DNA of 64,000 nt from Harmothoe impar (GCA_947462335.1 OX381715.1:42315472-42379471), one strand, 5' to 3'; positions 11,197 to 22,770 are shown, numbered from the stretch's first letter. Translations and numbers: made by a program. Notes: generated by a model from the sequence alone, not told the origin.

Positions 11197-12476
11197 ATTG
11201 AAAAATACTGTCCCCATCAGTAAAACACTCTACAAGTAGGGTTTCTCAGGATCCGGACAGCAGGACGAGACAGGCTGGCTACACAAGGACCCAGTCTGTC
11301 AGGGAACACTGACGGAGCCATACGAGGAGATCCGGAGGAGGAAGCAGGACTCGGGACCGGAGCACCTTAACATCTAGGACCTGATACATCCGTTTTTTAT
11401 TGACATTTAACATCAGGACCGAGTGCTCCTTTTAATCAGTCTGAAGATCGCCTGGAGGCAAGACTGAGTTTTTTTTTATATAACGCTCCCGAGTAAGAGC
11501 GATGAACTTTCTTGTTCCGGTGAGTAGGAGCTGAACGAAGTAGGTTCCGAAAGCCTAGCAGAATGCTACAACTCATCCCAGGAGGATCCGGATCTTCACC
11601 AAAGAACACGTATGATGTCATTTTTTATACTATAACATTATTATCGTTTCTTAAAGTAATAAGAAAAGTGATAATGTTTATCACTTATATTAATATTAAT
11701 AACGAGTTTAAATAGCTCGGGGTCCTGGAGGGAAGACATTTTTTTGTGATACCATGTTTTTCAAGTGTTCATGTTCTCAGGTTTTACCTAAAGTCGATAT
11801 ATATAGGTTAACTCTATTTATCCAAGGGAGTAGAGTGTAATTTTCATTACAGTCGCTATATATATTAATGTTTGTAAATAATAACTTATTGTGTTCATCA
11901 GAACACGTCATATTGTTAAAAGTGTAGCTTTAATGAGCCCCTAAGGTGGTATTTATAAGATAATGCCAGTCCGGAGTGTTTTCGGACTTTAACCTTAATT
12001 ATTTACCTCCCGGTTATTATCTGGTAGGGGGTAGTGTAGGGGCTAGGGTTATACGGGGTTTTATATGACGGGTTCTGTTGGATGCTGCGTTGCGAACTCC
12101 ATCCGAACCCTTCAGTCCGACGGCAGGTGGCAGCACCTGCTTCGGGCTTGGGGTATGGACAGAGGTCGCTATAGGCTTCCGGTCTGCGTGTGTGCACACA
12201 GGCTGGCTGCCTATATATACCCAGCATCCAATGGGACTCGTCGGTTACTCTTGAGCCACGCTGGTGAAGAGACCCCGAGATCACTGCGGCTATATCAGCC
12301 TACTGACCCATTCCGAACTCTATAGGGAGTTCGCACCATTAGAGCCTTGCCTGTCTAGGTTCCTGTATAAACCTATTGATTCGCAACCTGTGACACTTGA
12401 TCCGAACTGTGTGGACTTTGTTCTTTTACTTGATACTATAACAATATCATAGAGGAGCAAAGTATCATTTATTACA

Positions 12477-12507
<31 letters not shown>

Positions 12508-12598
12508 GCTTGCTTGTGTCGAGCCCTCCACTGACCTACTCACGGCGGTCAACACTGACTAGTCAGTGACCGCCTCCGTTGTGTCCCTACCACGCGCC
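11197..12598 (+). other. Possible LTR or UTR of the truncated retroelement (copy 2)
   Basis: As at 4600-5990. Has an 11-base insertion (GTCGGTTACTC) near 12239 absent from copy 1. Confidence 0.3.
12476..12518. repeat. CTTG microsatellite (copy 2)
   Basis: Same structure as at 5868. Confidence 0.9.
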
Positions 12599-13833
12599 TG
12601 ACATAGCCTGATAACAGGTATTATCTTTCCTTATACTCTCATTCTAATGATATTACCTGCAATATCTCATATATTGAGCCCTCCTTTTCCAGAAATTTGG
12701 AATTCTGAAGCCAAATTTTTAATGATAGAAGGGAGGGCGGGTGGCTGTTCTTAGTCTCTTAAAGTAACCTATACCATAGGCTACCTAATTGGTATCTTTT
12801 GAAAGATAAGAAGGGAGGAAATCATTTGTATGACAAAAACAGAACTGATAATGGTTTAATTAGACAGATATTGGTTCTGCACTATCAAATAACAACTCTA
12901 TTTGTTATTCTCCCATACAACTCATCATTAGGTTATTCTCCCATACAACTCATCAAAAGGTAGCGAGGTTGTTTTGACTCATCTAAGAAAAGCACCAATG
13001 CACTGCACACGTGAGTAGTGCATCAAGTCTTAGTATGGGTAATGGTAGCTTGCATTCAACTATATGAATTATTTTGCTACCATCAAAAGCTTGTTGACTC
13101 AGCTCTATATATGAGTATGATGACTCCTATAATCGTCATATATTTAGTATTATTCATGGATCTGGTGGTTACTGCGTGTATAGATAGTATTGATACAGTC
13201 TTCATGCTGTGAAGGTTATATGTGCTGCAGGAGTATCTACTGACTGAGATGGGAATCTGAATGACGGGAGTGTTATCTATTTTCTCTGTGTATCGAGCCA
13301 CACCCCTCATGTAACGCAGTCTCTTTGTTTGTATACAACACCATGTGACTTAACCATGTGAACCATTGTTTGTAGACAACTAGCTTGCCTCTATAGTTTC
13401 ATCATAGAAAATTCAATTGAACACTACCTATCTGCAGCTGAGAGATTTTTGTTTAAAGGTCTCTTGTTTTAAATAGCCCGGGAGAGCTAATAGCGGTCTA
13501 ATTACCACCATGCACCCGCCCACAGGTTTTTTATCTGAATATTTTGAACTGTACAGTTTTTTTTGTTTATAATAACTTCAATTAAATTTTTTTATATTTC
13601 ATAGATAGCATGAGAATAAGTATAGTGTGCATATTGTGCATATTGTGACACCAGCTAACCAATAAATGTTAAAGAGGTTTCTGTGACGTAAACTCACTCC
13701 TCTCGGTGTAAGTTCTATTGTTAATAATGTAATGCTTACTATAACTACTAGTTGTTGTAAAACTTCTACCGGTAGTTACACGTGTTTCCATGTCTCCAGT
13801 GCCGTAAAACTTCTGTCAGTAGCTATACGCACT

Positions 13834-14010
13834 GCTGCTAGTGCTGCTGCTGCTGCCTCTGCTGCTGCTGCTGCTGCTACTGCTGCACATGCTGCTGCTG
13901 TTGCTGCTGCACATGCTGCTGCTGTTGCTGCTGCTGCTGCACTACTACTACTGTCACTGCTGCTGCTGCTGCTGCTGTCGCCTGCTACTTGCTGCTGCTT
14001 GCTGCTGTTG
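13834..14010. repeat. CTG/GCT trinucleotide-rich block (copy 3, contracted)
   Basis: One 30-base module fewer than the blocks at 631 and 7226, which shows length change at this site between otherwise near-identical units. Confidence 0.9.
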
Positions 14011-15254
14011 TAACTTTTGTGACAGTTGTCAACCTTGTCGACTGATGCGACAGTTGCCATCCTTGTCTACTTAGCCTGCTGCTAGTAGTAGTAGTAGTAG
14101 TAGTGGTAGTAGTAGTAGTATTAGTGGCGGTGGTGGCAGTGGCGGTAGTCTGGCGGTGGCAGTGGCGGTGGTGGCAGTGGTGGTAGTCTGGTGGCCGCGG
14201 TGGCGGCAGTGGTCAATGAAAAGTGATGTACCTTTTCCTAGATGGGTTGGCTTTATATAGGGTGGCTTATATAGGGTGGCTTAACCTCCACCCTAGAATA
14301 TTGCCCCCTCCCTCCGTTCTGATTATCCCTGTGTCAACCTAAGCCAGGTAGGTAACAAAGGCTATTGTCATAATGGTATCAAGCGGCTTACAAGTGTTCT
14401 AGTTGTTAGTGTTAGGATTAGCCGTTTTGACCCCCTCCATCATCAGTATGACCGAAAGGACAGAGTCGAGTTTAAGCCTAAGGCCAAACAAAAAAATCTT
14501 TTGTTCAGGTGAGATGGTAAAATAAGAATGTGAGTTGACTTTAATATGTAGTTATTTGGTTCTTAGATATTGCTGTTTATGTGTAATATTACTGCCCTAT
14601 TGAGAGAGTGGTCCGTCTTTTAGCTTATGAGACAGTGCAACCTTTCGCTTTTGATTATTAAATATTAGAAAGCAAGTTCTAAAGTTTTAAGTTTTAAAAA
14701 AAAGGAAAAAAAGAATAGAGTTGGGCTAAAATATTAGGGTAGGTAGGGTTACTTGAAAACAAGCTTTTTTTGTCTACCTAAGTCTTTGGATGGTTGGACA
14801 CGTTACTGGTAGAATTAAGGGGTGTTGAAGGGCTCATTCTTGGCGTAATGCACTTTTAATTGAGGGCTACTAATCTCTTTAAGTATTTTGTCAGCCCCAC
14901 CCTCTGAACAACAGACAGGTCTAAAGAGTCGAGAGCTTTTTTCTCCACCCCTAAGGCCAAAAAAATAAAGTAGGTAGGTTTATTTTATTTTTTAAACTAA
15001 ATACTTGAGGGCGATTTGGTAAATTTCATACATTTTACAGATATTTGGCCAAATTTAGGTCTTAAAGTATATTTCCTTAAAATTCTCAAAACTTTAGAGT
15101 CAGACGAAAAACTAAGGTAAGGCGGATACCAGAACACAACAATTTTTTTAAGCCTTAACACTCAAAGACAAAAGATGACGACTTGCTGTCTAACCCTTTT
15201 TGTCTATAGTCATCATTGAAACTGTCGTAAGAGGCTTATCTCCTTCCAGAGTAG

Positions 15255-15262
15255 TATATAAA
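15255..15262 (+). promoter_or_regulatory. TATA box of BIR cassette 3
   Basis: TATATAAA upstream of the third BIR ORF. The distance to the start codon is 18 bases shorter than in units 1 and 2 because the AC repeat is shorter. Confidence 0.55.
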
Positions 15263-15330
15263 GTCGGTGGTTCAGAAAACTCGATCACTCACACTACCAA
15301 CAGTAAAGTACGAACAACAAGTATGCGCGG

Positions 15331-15341
15331 ACACACACACA

Positions 15342-15375
<34 letters not shown>

Positions 15376-15422
15376 ACAACAACCACTACCACTACCACTA
15401 CCACCACCACCACCACCACAAC
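15331..15422. repeat. AC/ACC microsatellite (copy 3, contracted)
   Basis: The AC run is shorter than in copies 1 and 2. The change puts the upstream His/Thr-Pro frame in phase with the BIR start codon. Confidence 0.9.
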
Positions 15423-15430
15423 TACCAAAA

Positions 15431-15673
15431 ATGCCTGCCAACTACCACCCACAGTTCAAAGACTTGGAAGTCAGGCTCGCCACTTTTAAGTCGATGTCAT
15501 GGATGCTTGGAACACTTTTAGCAGAAGAACTCGCCGCCCAAGGTTTCTTTTACAGAGGTCAAGACACTGTAGAATGCTACCACTGTGAAAGTACCTTACC
15601 CAGTTGCAGGGCAGGAAGTACCGCCGTCGTTGAGCATTTCCGGCACTCACCTCAATGCCCTTGGTTGTCATGA
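15431..15673 (+). CDS. Single-BIR (IAP-type) small protein, array copy 3, with upstream in-frame extension
   Basis: The same 80-codon BIR ORF as copies 1 and 2. Here the frame upstream stays open back to about 15200. If transcription starts just after the TATA box, the first in-frame ATG is near 15323. That would add about 36 residues encoded by the microsatellites (His-Thr repeats, then Pro-rich) before the usual Met. Whether translation starts there or at 15431 is not decided by the sequence. The 15431 ATG has the better start context. Zinc ligands and the MITE-derived C-terminus are unchanged. Confidence 0.65.
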   Translation: MPANYHPQFKDLEVRLATFKSMSWMLGTLLAEELAAQGFFYRGQDTVECYHCESTLPSCRAGSTAVVEHFRHSPQCPWLS

Positions 15674-16329
15674 TGCATGAATGCAGCCTTGACTAGTAAC
15701 TCACCAGGGCTCCAATTCAAGCATCATGCCGACCCTATGGGGTTGATCGAGAGACTCCCGTAGGGATGGCATCATCCCAGTGGGCAAACGTCAGTTGATT
15801 CAATGTTGATTCAATGTGTGTAGCGACATGATATCAACAGTTGATACAGGGTTGTCATTTTGTTGATATTGATAAGGTCATCAATGTTGATCATTCATCA
15901 GTGATTCAACATTGATATGGCCATTGTGAATCAACAACAAATAAACATAATAAAATGATCAGGAATTCAGACAGATTATGGCTGACCTCTGTCTATGTCT
16001 TTTGAGTGGCCCAATAGCTGGCATGGCTACCCCTGCTATTCGTTGGGCTTGGCCACAATTAATTTCTTATAGTTTGCACACCCAAACATGGGTACGTGAG
16101 TGTCATTTGGGCTGATGCCCCTGCCCGATGTGGTGGTCAGGGGCATTTAAGTCCGGTAGACAGAAACTCATTCTGAATGAATTTGCTTAATTTTCATATT
16201 TTAGAGATAATCATAGAACTTAAAGACTTTCCAAATACCTATACAATACCCTTGGGTATATGTACAACATGAAAAGAGAAATCTGATTGATTCCAGGTGA
16301 GATACTATCTTTAAATGAGCCATAACGTT

Positions 16330-16580
16330 AACCCTTTACGGATGGCATAATGCATTAACGTATCATGCCTTGGTCGTCATGATGCATGAATGCAGCCATA
16401 GGAAGTAACTCGCCAGCTGCATTCAAGCATTATGCCGACCCTATGGGGGGGGGGGGGACACACTCCCGAAGGGTCGGCATGATGTACCAATACAGCACTA
16501 ACAAGTTACTCACCAAGATTGTATTGGTGCATCATGACAACAAATGTCATTGTTTAACTACATCCGTCCCTAAAGGGTCA
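16330..16580. mobile_element. TTAA-flanked MITE (copy in unit 3)
   Basis: Matches 3158-3410, with a poly-G run of about 13. Confidence 0.7.
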
Positions 16581-16887
16581 ATACTGCGCAGTGGGCAGTA
16601 CACACGACAGTAACAAGACCAGTCTACCTCTCCAGCTGTGACAGAATAGTGTAGCTGAGACAATTACGGTGATCAGTATGATTACCACACTAAGCTGTTC
16701 AGTATGGCATGATTCCTAAATCGACATGATCATTTGCCGCTATGGTCTACCAATGCAGCATCGGTGAGGCATTATACTTCTGCAGTTGCTATCGCCGCAT
16801 AGGGTCAACATGGTGTATGAATGCAGTATCGCCAAGTTATTTGCTGTGCTGCATTTGTGCATAATGCCTACAAAAGTACAAATAGAA

Positions 16888-17136
16888 TTAACCCTTTCAA
16901 GATGGCATGGTGCTAAAAGATGAAATTTGTTGTCATGATGCACCAATGCAGCTCCGGTGAGTAACTCACCAGGGCTGCATTGGTGCATCATGCCGAACCT
17001 TCGGGCCTGTTTCAACCCTGTTGGGTTGGCATGATGCTTGAATGCAGCACGGGAGAGTTACTCACCAGGGCTACATTCATGCATTATGACAACCAATGAC
17101 ATAAAACATCAATGCCTTATGCCGTTCCTAAAGGTG
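16888..17136. mobile_element. MITE spanning the array's right edge
   Basis: It starts TTAACCCTTTCAAGATGGC and ends near TGCCGTTCCTAAAGGTG. Its right arm (17104-17136) is absent from units 1 and 2, where a unit junction replaces it. This copy therefore keeps the ancestral right flank. Confidence 0.7.
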
Positions 17137-17162
17137 TAGAGCACTATGCTGCCACCAGAGGG

Positions 17163-17393
17163 TTAACCCTTTAAGGACTGATGTCGCTAAAAGATGATGT
17201 TTGTCATCATGATGCACCAATGCAGTCCCAGCGAGTGACTCGCCGGGTTGCCAGCCCTTTAGGGGTGTCTCAACACTATAGGGTGGGCATGATGCTTGAA
17301 TGCCCTTGCGACTTATTCGTCAGGGCTGCCTTCAAGCATCGTGCCGAGCAAGGGCATAATGCATAAGGTAACATGCCGTCTTTAAAGGGTTAA
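17163..17393. mobile_element. Complete TTAA-flanked MITE just outside the array
   Basis: TTAACCCTTTAAGGACTG at the left and GCCGTCTTTAAAGGGTTAA at the right give clear terminal inverted repeats inside TTAA. The inside holds the usual GTCATCATGATGCACCAATG hairpins. Confidence 0.8.
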
Positions 17394-19118
17394 ATGTCTG
17401 ACATGCTGGAGGGCTGTGACAGCGGCGTGACTGTATGGTGTCTCACCATGACGACCAGGTGCCTACAGGTGCAGAACAGAGGAGGGACCCAGCGACATGA
17501 CACCTGGTGTTGTACAAAAGGATTTTCAGTGAGTTTACACTATTTCAAAGGCTAGATTGGGAAAAATGATACAGTAATTCAGTGCAAATTTAGATGAGAT
17601 TCAGGTGGTTTTACACTACAGACCAGGGTTCAAATATGTCGTGGGCTCCAGCTAATTTTGGTTGGATATGTTGGGTAGAAAGGATGTATCTATTAGGTCA
17701 GGGGCGGTTTAAAATAAATTGTAATTATTATTGTGTGCTATGCTTAATTCTTTTTGAGATACGAGATTCACGATACTTAATAGCTGGAGTCAATGCCCCC
17801 ATTGCATAGGGGTCTTGCTGGTCGTCCTGTGGGTGTGTCCATTACTTAATCAGCTGGGTATCGGCTGTTATATATGTACCCAAAGAATTCTGCTGTGAAT
17901 GCAGGGAATTATCTCATTGATTGATAATGCATCCAGCTACATGCCTATACAACGTGGCTGTATTGAATGGGCTAAGAAAACATCATTTTCCATCAATAAA
18001 TGGCTTTAAATTTTAAAAAACAAAACACAAATGCCAACTACATTGATAACGCTCTGATGTATTTCAGGAGTGGGGGCTGGGGAACTTCGTGGGATACTGC
18101 CCCAGCCCCCACGAGTGAAATATACCATTTGGCATTTGTCTATATAGAGACAAATGCCAACTCCCATATATTAAACCATTTAGATATCACAGCCATTTCC
18201 TCCACTTTTATTTCTCACCAGGTGTTCTGATGCTCGCCCCCCCCTGGATGCATGTGACCACGGTGTCATTGACCAGAAGTTTCCAGTCTGGGGACCACTG
18301 TACATGTCACATGGGCATATCTACTAGAGTAAAGACATCTTAGAGACAACAAAGGAGATATCTATAATTCAAAAAGAGATACAACCACCAAATAAGGATG
18401 AGTTGGCCAACCCATTAAGGTAGACCTCATGAAGTTGGGATCCCAGGGACTGGACATTGAGGTAATCGCGATGTGAACAGATTTAACTTAACATCCCTTT
18501 TCTTCATGACAAACAAGAGTGGATAAGTGGACTTGTAAGCTCTAGAGGACATAAATGGAAGATCTGCCTTTTTAAAGAAAGACATAACCAACAAATGAAG
18601 CCATTCCGTGCCAGCGCATGAAGGATTAATACACCAACATACTACGGCACAACTGGGCTCATTCGTCAAGGACCAGCAAAGGCTGTGGCATGTAGGATCC
18701 ATGGTGGGGAATCCTACACAAAAACATCACTGGAACCGTACAAAAGAAGAACATCTCAAGAAATAACCCCAACCACCCACCCCCAGGAGGATTCCCACCT
18801 GCGTCATTGTACGTCACAGCCATTGTGTCTATAACATGCGAGTAGGGCCAAAACACCTTACTAAATATCGTAAATTCTTGCGTATAGAACCCACGGCTTG
18901 TACCATAGTCAGGACCACAGTGCAGCTTATAGAACCATCCCAAGGTGGGGTGAGGCTTATAATAGGAGAGTTTTTGCTCATGTAGTACAAAACGATATTA
19001 GCAATTTCCAGATCGCCTGTGCGGCCTATAGGATTCTTTCCAGTTGGGGTGCGGCTTATACTAGAGTTAGACTTATACGCGATAATTAAGAGTAAGAGCT
19101 ATCTGTTGGCCAGGAGAG
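17394..19118. other. Intergenic stretch, no gene seen, two hairpins
   Basis: I see no supported ORF. Two strong hairpins lie at 18059-18122 (GTGGGGGCTGGGG pairing with CCCCAGCCCCCAC, extended by TATTTCA/TGAAATA) and 18129-18160 (TTGGCATTTGTC/GACAAATGCCAA). A worn MITE of the GTATAAGCCGCACC family lies at about 18845-19090. Confidence 0.6.
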
Positions 19119-19266
19119 ATGTGCTATAGCGGCAGGATGGGTGTGGTGTGGCTGTGTGCGGTGCTGTGTATGACGTGGGTGTGTGAGACGTCAGGAGGCA
19201 GGACCGGCGGCCGCTACAGGGAGAAGGTCTACATGCCCTACCCAAAGACACATGGCTACACACAGA
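19119..19266 (+). CDS. Secreted three-finger (Ly6/quiver-like) protein, exon 1
   Basis: Exon 1 of a four-exon gene (19119-19266, 22424-22530, 35615-35765, 36215-36363) whose phases join without a gap to give 184 aa. This exon codes for the N-terminus. A hydrophobic run at residues 8-21 (GVVWLCAVLCMTWV) is a signal peptide, with cleavage likely near residues 22-27. It ends CACACAG-A/GTAAGT, a strong donor in phase 1. An alternative start is Met7. The mature protein has ten Cys in the order of a Ly6/uPAR (three-finger) domain: CYQC, then C, C-x3-C, C, C, C-x-C and a final CN. The spacing resembles the quiver/sleepless type. Such proteins usually modulate ion channels or receptors at the cell surface, but no C-terminal GPI signal follows here, so I infer secretion. 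Transcription start is not identified. Confidence 0.7.
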
Positions 19267-19404
19267 GTAAGTCACTTATTGGACATCTTTTGTTGTCATG
19301 CAAAGAAAAAAAATTGTTGTTGTATTCCAATAACATGGCCAAAAAATAGGGTATGGTAAGAGTTTCTTCTGTTATTTTTACCAAATATTTTCATCCTTAT
19401 TTGG

Positions 19405-19500
19405 CAGTATCTCGCTGGTGCTGCATTGGTGCATCATGCTGACCCTTCGAAGAGTATCAGTCGGCATGAGGCATGAATGCAGCCCTGTCGAGTTACTCGG
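19405..19500. mobile_element. MITE fragment in intron 1
   Basis: GCTGCATTGGTGCATCATGC and GAGGCATGAATGCAGCCCTG match the TTAA MITE family. The ends are missing. Confidence 0.6.
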
Positions 19501-20330
19501 CTATACGGACACAGTAAGTCAGCTTTATTTCCTCATTAACAAATTTTATCGTTATGTCACTTGAAACTTATGAGGTTTACAAATTGTTATTTTGTTCTAC
19601 TTTTTTTCATCTTGTTGTCTTTATAAAGCAGGTATTTATAGATTTTCAAAATATCAATATTGTGGATTGCTGCTGTTTGTAAGAGAGTATGGTGCATAGA
19701 AAGGAGAGAAGGGGCATATGTATTACCCTAGACTTATAACATACGTAAGGCTAGGTAAGTCATCTCATCATCCAAAGGTCTCGGCATTTTGCACGTTGGT
19801 AAATATCTTCAGATTTATTCCACTCTAGCACAAACTATAAGAATATACAATAAATGGTAATTTCTGGAAGAAAATGAGATTACATCACGTTTTGAAATAT
19901 TTATAATTTATTTATAAATTCCCGCTAGCCCAAGTCAAACACAGGTGGGTCCCACGGACCAATGCTATCTGGGTAGTCTCGAGACCACATCACTATTAGG
20001 TAGTTTAAGATCACGACATGTACGGCGACGGGACGTGTAACGTCACGGGTCACGTGGAGGTATTGCCACCTAGATGTACCGGTATGCAGCTTGTAGACTG
20101 GACGTATTGAGCGTGTAGCTGGCTGTTAGCATGTATGTGTAGGGGGAAATAAGATAATGAGAACCTCATTCTATAACAAAGATATTTGTTAGTAGTGACA
20201 GCTACTGCAGCACGCAAACATCCCGTTGTCCAGGGCTATTAGTAAACACCAAGCCAAGGAAACCCTCTTTTTCATAAATACATAGTAAATATCTCAACAC
20301 GTGCTGATATCGGATTTTCCTCCAGAAATT
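19501..20330. other. Intron 1 sequence, nothing recognised
   Basis: AT-rich, no ORF or repeat that I can support. Confidence 0.6.
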
Positions 20331-20510
20331 ACCAATAACTCACCATTGCTGCATTTAAGCATTATGCTAACCCTACGAGATTGAGAGACACATGAAGGGT
20401 CGGTATGATGCACCAATGCAGCATCGGCGAGTTATTTGCGGGAGCTGTATTGGTGCATCATGATGACAAATGCCATCTTTCAGTGACATGCCATCTTTAA
20501 AGGGTTATAA
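20330..20510. mobile_element. MITE fragment (TTAA family)
   Basis: Carries the family's GATGCACCAATGCAGCATCGG arm and ends CATGCCATCTTTAAAGGGTTA. The left end is missing. Confidence 0.65.
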
Positions 20511-20522
20511 AATGCGCATCAT

Positions 20523-20770
20523 TTAAGGCTGTGTCTCATGAGATTGTAACAATTGAAACGTCTTGGACCAGGTGTAGTCTTTGACCAGGTGTAGTCTTTG
20601 ACCGGTGTAGTCTTTGACCAGCAAATTTCAAAATGGCTGAAATGGGGGCTATGTACACAGAAATGCAGATAAATTTATAAGATATAGTTTTAAAATATCC
20701 ATTAACATTTTGCCGGCATTTCCGGTCAAAGACGTTTCAATTGTTACAATATCATGAGACACAGCCTTAA
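20523..20770. mobile_element. Second MITE family with long terminal inverted repeats in TTAA
   Basis: AAGGCTGTGTCTCATGAGAT at the left is mirrored by ATATCATGAGACACAGCCTT at the right. The inverted repeat continues through TTGTAACAATTGAAACGTC for about 36 bases with few mismatches, and both ends sit in TTAA. Inside are three near copies of GACCAGGTGTAGTCTTT. It is unrelated in sequence to the first MITE family. No ORF. Confidence 0.75.
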
Positions 20771-20790
20771 CAACATCAGGCTGACGGAGC

Positions 20791-21140
20791 ATCCAGGTGC
20801 CTGGATGTAGCATAGCTCCATTAGTATTACACACAGCTGTCACCTAGCCTGCAGGACACAAACAGCACTCATCCAGGTGCCTGGATGTAGCATAGCTCCA
20901 TTAATATTACACACAGCTGTCACCTAGCCTGCAGGACACAAACAGCACTCATCCAGGTGCCTGGATGTAGCATAGCTCCATTAGTATTACACACAGCTGT
21001 CACCTAGCCTGCAGGACACAAACAGCACTCATCCAGGTGCCTGGATGTAGCATAGCTCCATTAGTATTACACACAGCTGTCACCTAGCCTGCAGGACGCA
21101 AACAGCACTCATCCAGGTGCCTGGATGTAGCATAGCCACA
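20791..21140. repeat. 80-bp tandem repeat, about 4.3 copies
   Basis: ATCCAGGTGCCTGGATGTAG recurs at 20791, 20871, 20951, 21031 and 21111, a period of exactly 80 bases. Each unit begins with the palindrome CCAGGTGCCTGG. The copies differ by only one or two bases. Confidence 0.95.
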
Positions 21141-21149
21141 AACAGCACA

Positions 21150-22420
21150 AGAGTTTAGAATACAGTTATGTAAGTATTGGTTAATTAAGATGTAAATGTA
21201 TTGTTTAATATGCCTCGGTAGTAGCAGAGTGGTGTCATTGGAAGCATGTTTCCTTATAGCGTGTTATATGGCCAATTAAAGGTATAGACCCGGGTTTGGT
21301 CAATTCTAATCTACCCACAATTTCTCTAAATCACTTTGGATTATATTAGTTTGATATGTGATGATGTAGTAGGAGCAAAGAAATCAATACCTCATGGTGC
21401 TAGATTATGATATATTGACATTTGAAGATAGGACACCCTTAACTATGACATTGTATGGGTAAGCCCCTATTTTTTCAATGTTTCTCAACTTTTTGAGAGA
21501 TTGACCCTTAATATCTCAACCACAAATTTTAAAAAGTCTATTTTCTCTACATTTTGCAAAACAGAAAAAAATGGGCCAACATTTTGTGATCAAAACCTTA
21601 GCCATCTGTACATGAGATCAAAAGATACATTTTACAACAAAAAAAAAGGAAGGGATTCATTGATAGATGAAGACAGTTTGGGATTTATTCTAGTCGGCTG
21701 AGACACCTATCATAGCTTAGGGCATATGCAAAAGGGGGATATAGACAAGCTTTTCAATTCAAGCCAAATATAACAAATAACCAATGATAACCATACATAC
21801 CCAATATCCAATATCCAATATCCATGGTTTTAAGCAGTTTCACTTTTTTGCCACCAGGTGGGGTATGCGTAGACCCTGGTCTATTCCCTTTAAGCCATTC
21901 ATTCCTTCATAAATCGGCCGATCAGGCCAATAAAAATCAACCAGGTTTGTTTTGAGTCGGATTGTGAGAATTAATTTTGAGCATAAAAAATCGGGTAGAG
22001 GACCCTCAGCTTCAGGCTCAACCAAAGGTGTGCAACCGGGTAAATTGCTGTAGGCTTTTGTTTGCACCTGAGCAAACTGCATCTGTATCGTCTCGTTCCT
22101 CAGGCCGATTTTGATATTTGCCTTTTTTACGGTTTGTAAATTGCACAATCATTAAGGATTTTAGGGCGAAAACTCTAAAACCAGATCCTAAAAAGTGGAA
22201 AGCAAAAACAATTTTTCTATTTCAAAGAAAAAAAATCAGCCAGCCGAACCTAACCTCTCAGACCATGTTACCAGTAGACCAGTATACGAAAAACATGCAC
22301 AACGTTTTGATATTATGGTTCCTTATTATGGAAAACGTTTTATAAAAAAAACACGTTATTTCGACGTAAAATAATGTATTTTTGTTAGCTGGGAAACAAC
22401 CTCTTTAATTCTTTGTTCCT
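21150..22420. other. Intron 1 sequence, no gene supported
   Basis: AT-rich with short ORFs on both strands (up to 102 codons at 21840-22148 minus) that show no domain or splice pattern I recognise. Confidence 0.55.
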
Positions 22421-22423
22421 CAG

Positions 22424-22530
22424 GGGTGCAGTGCTACCAGTGCGCCTACTCGCCGTCCAAGACCGTGTACAAAACAATCAAGTTCCCCGTAGAGATGAAG
22501 GACTTCTTTGGCCGATACAGCAAGACAAAG
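22424..22530 (+). CDS. Three-finger (Ly6/quiver-like) protein, exon 2
   Basis: The acceptor TTCTTTGTTCCTCAG is strong. Joined in phase 1 to exon 1 it reads R-VQCYQCAYSPSK, and CYQC is the typical opening of a Ly6 domain. The next 25 residues (to RYSKTK) have no Cys. The donor is inferred as AAG/GTCAAT in phase 0, which is weak. A different donor nearby is possible, but phase 0 fits exon 3. A MITE begins about 30 bases downstream. Confidence 0.65.
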
Positions 22531-22559
22531 GTCAATATTGAAATTCACCAAGATGTTGA

Positions 22560-22770
22560 TTCCTGGGGCATGATGCCTTAATGCATCATGCCTTTGGTCG
22601 TCATGGTGCATAAATGCCAGTGCTGCATTCAAGCATCATGCCGACCCTACCGGTTTGAGACACACCCATAGGGAAGGGGTGATGCACCAATGCAGCATCG
22701 GCTAGTTATTCCTCTGGGCTGCATTGGTGCATCAGGATGACAATTGTCATCTTTTAGCGACATCTGTGTA
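22560..22770. mobile_element. MITE fragment next to exon 2
   Basis: CATGATGCCTTAATGCATC, GGTCGTCATGGTGCATAAATG and ATTGGTGCATCAGGATGACA match the TTAA family. The ends have decayed. Confidence 0.65.

Larger units (their letters stand above)
10531..17103. repeat. Tandem array, full unit 3 (right-hand end)
   Basis: This is the last full unit. It matches unit 2 up to 17103 and then diverges into unique sequence. Compared with the other copies it has a 30-base contraction in the CTG block (13834-14010) and a shorter AC microsatellite (from 15331), which changes the reading frame upstream of the BIR ORF. It carries the only copy of the terminal MITE whose right half is not cut off by a unit junction. 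Confidence 0.95.

Noticed and set aside
22118..22345. Short ORFs in intron 1 as genes
   Set aside because: AT-rich, no domain, no splice context and overlapping frames on the other strand.
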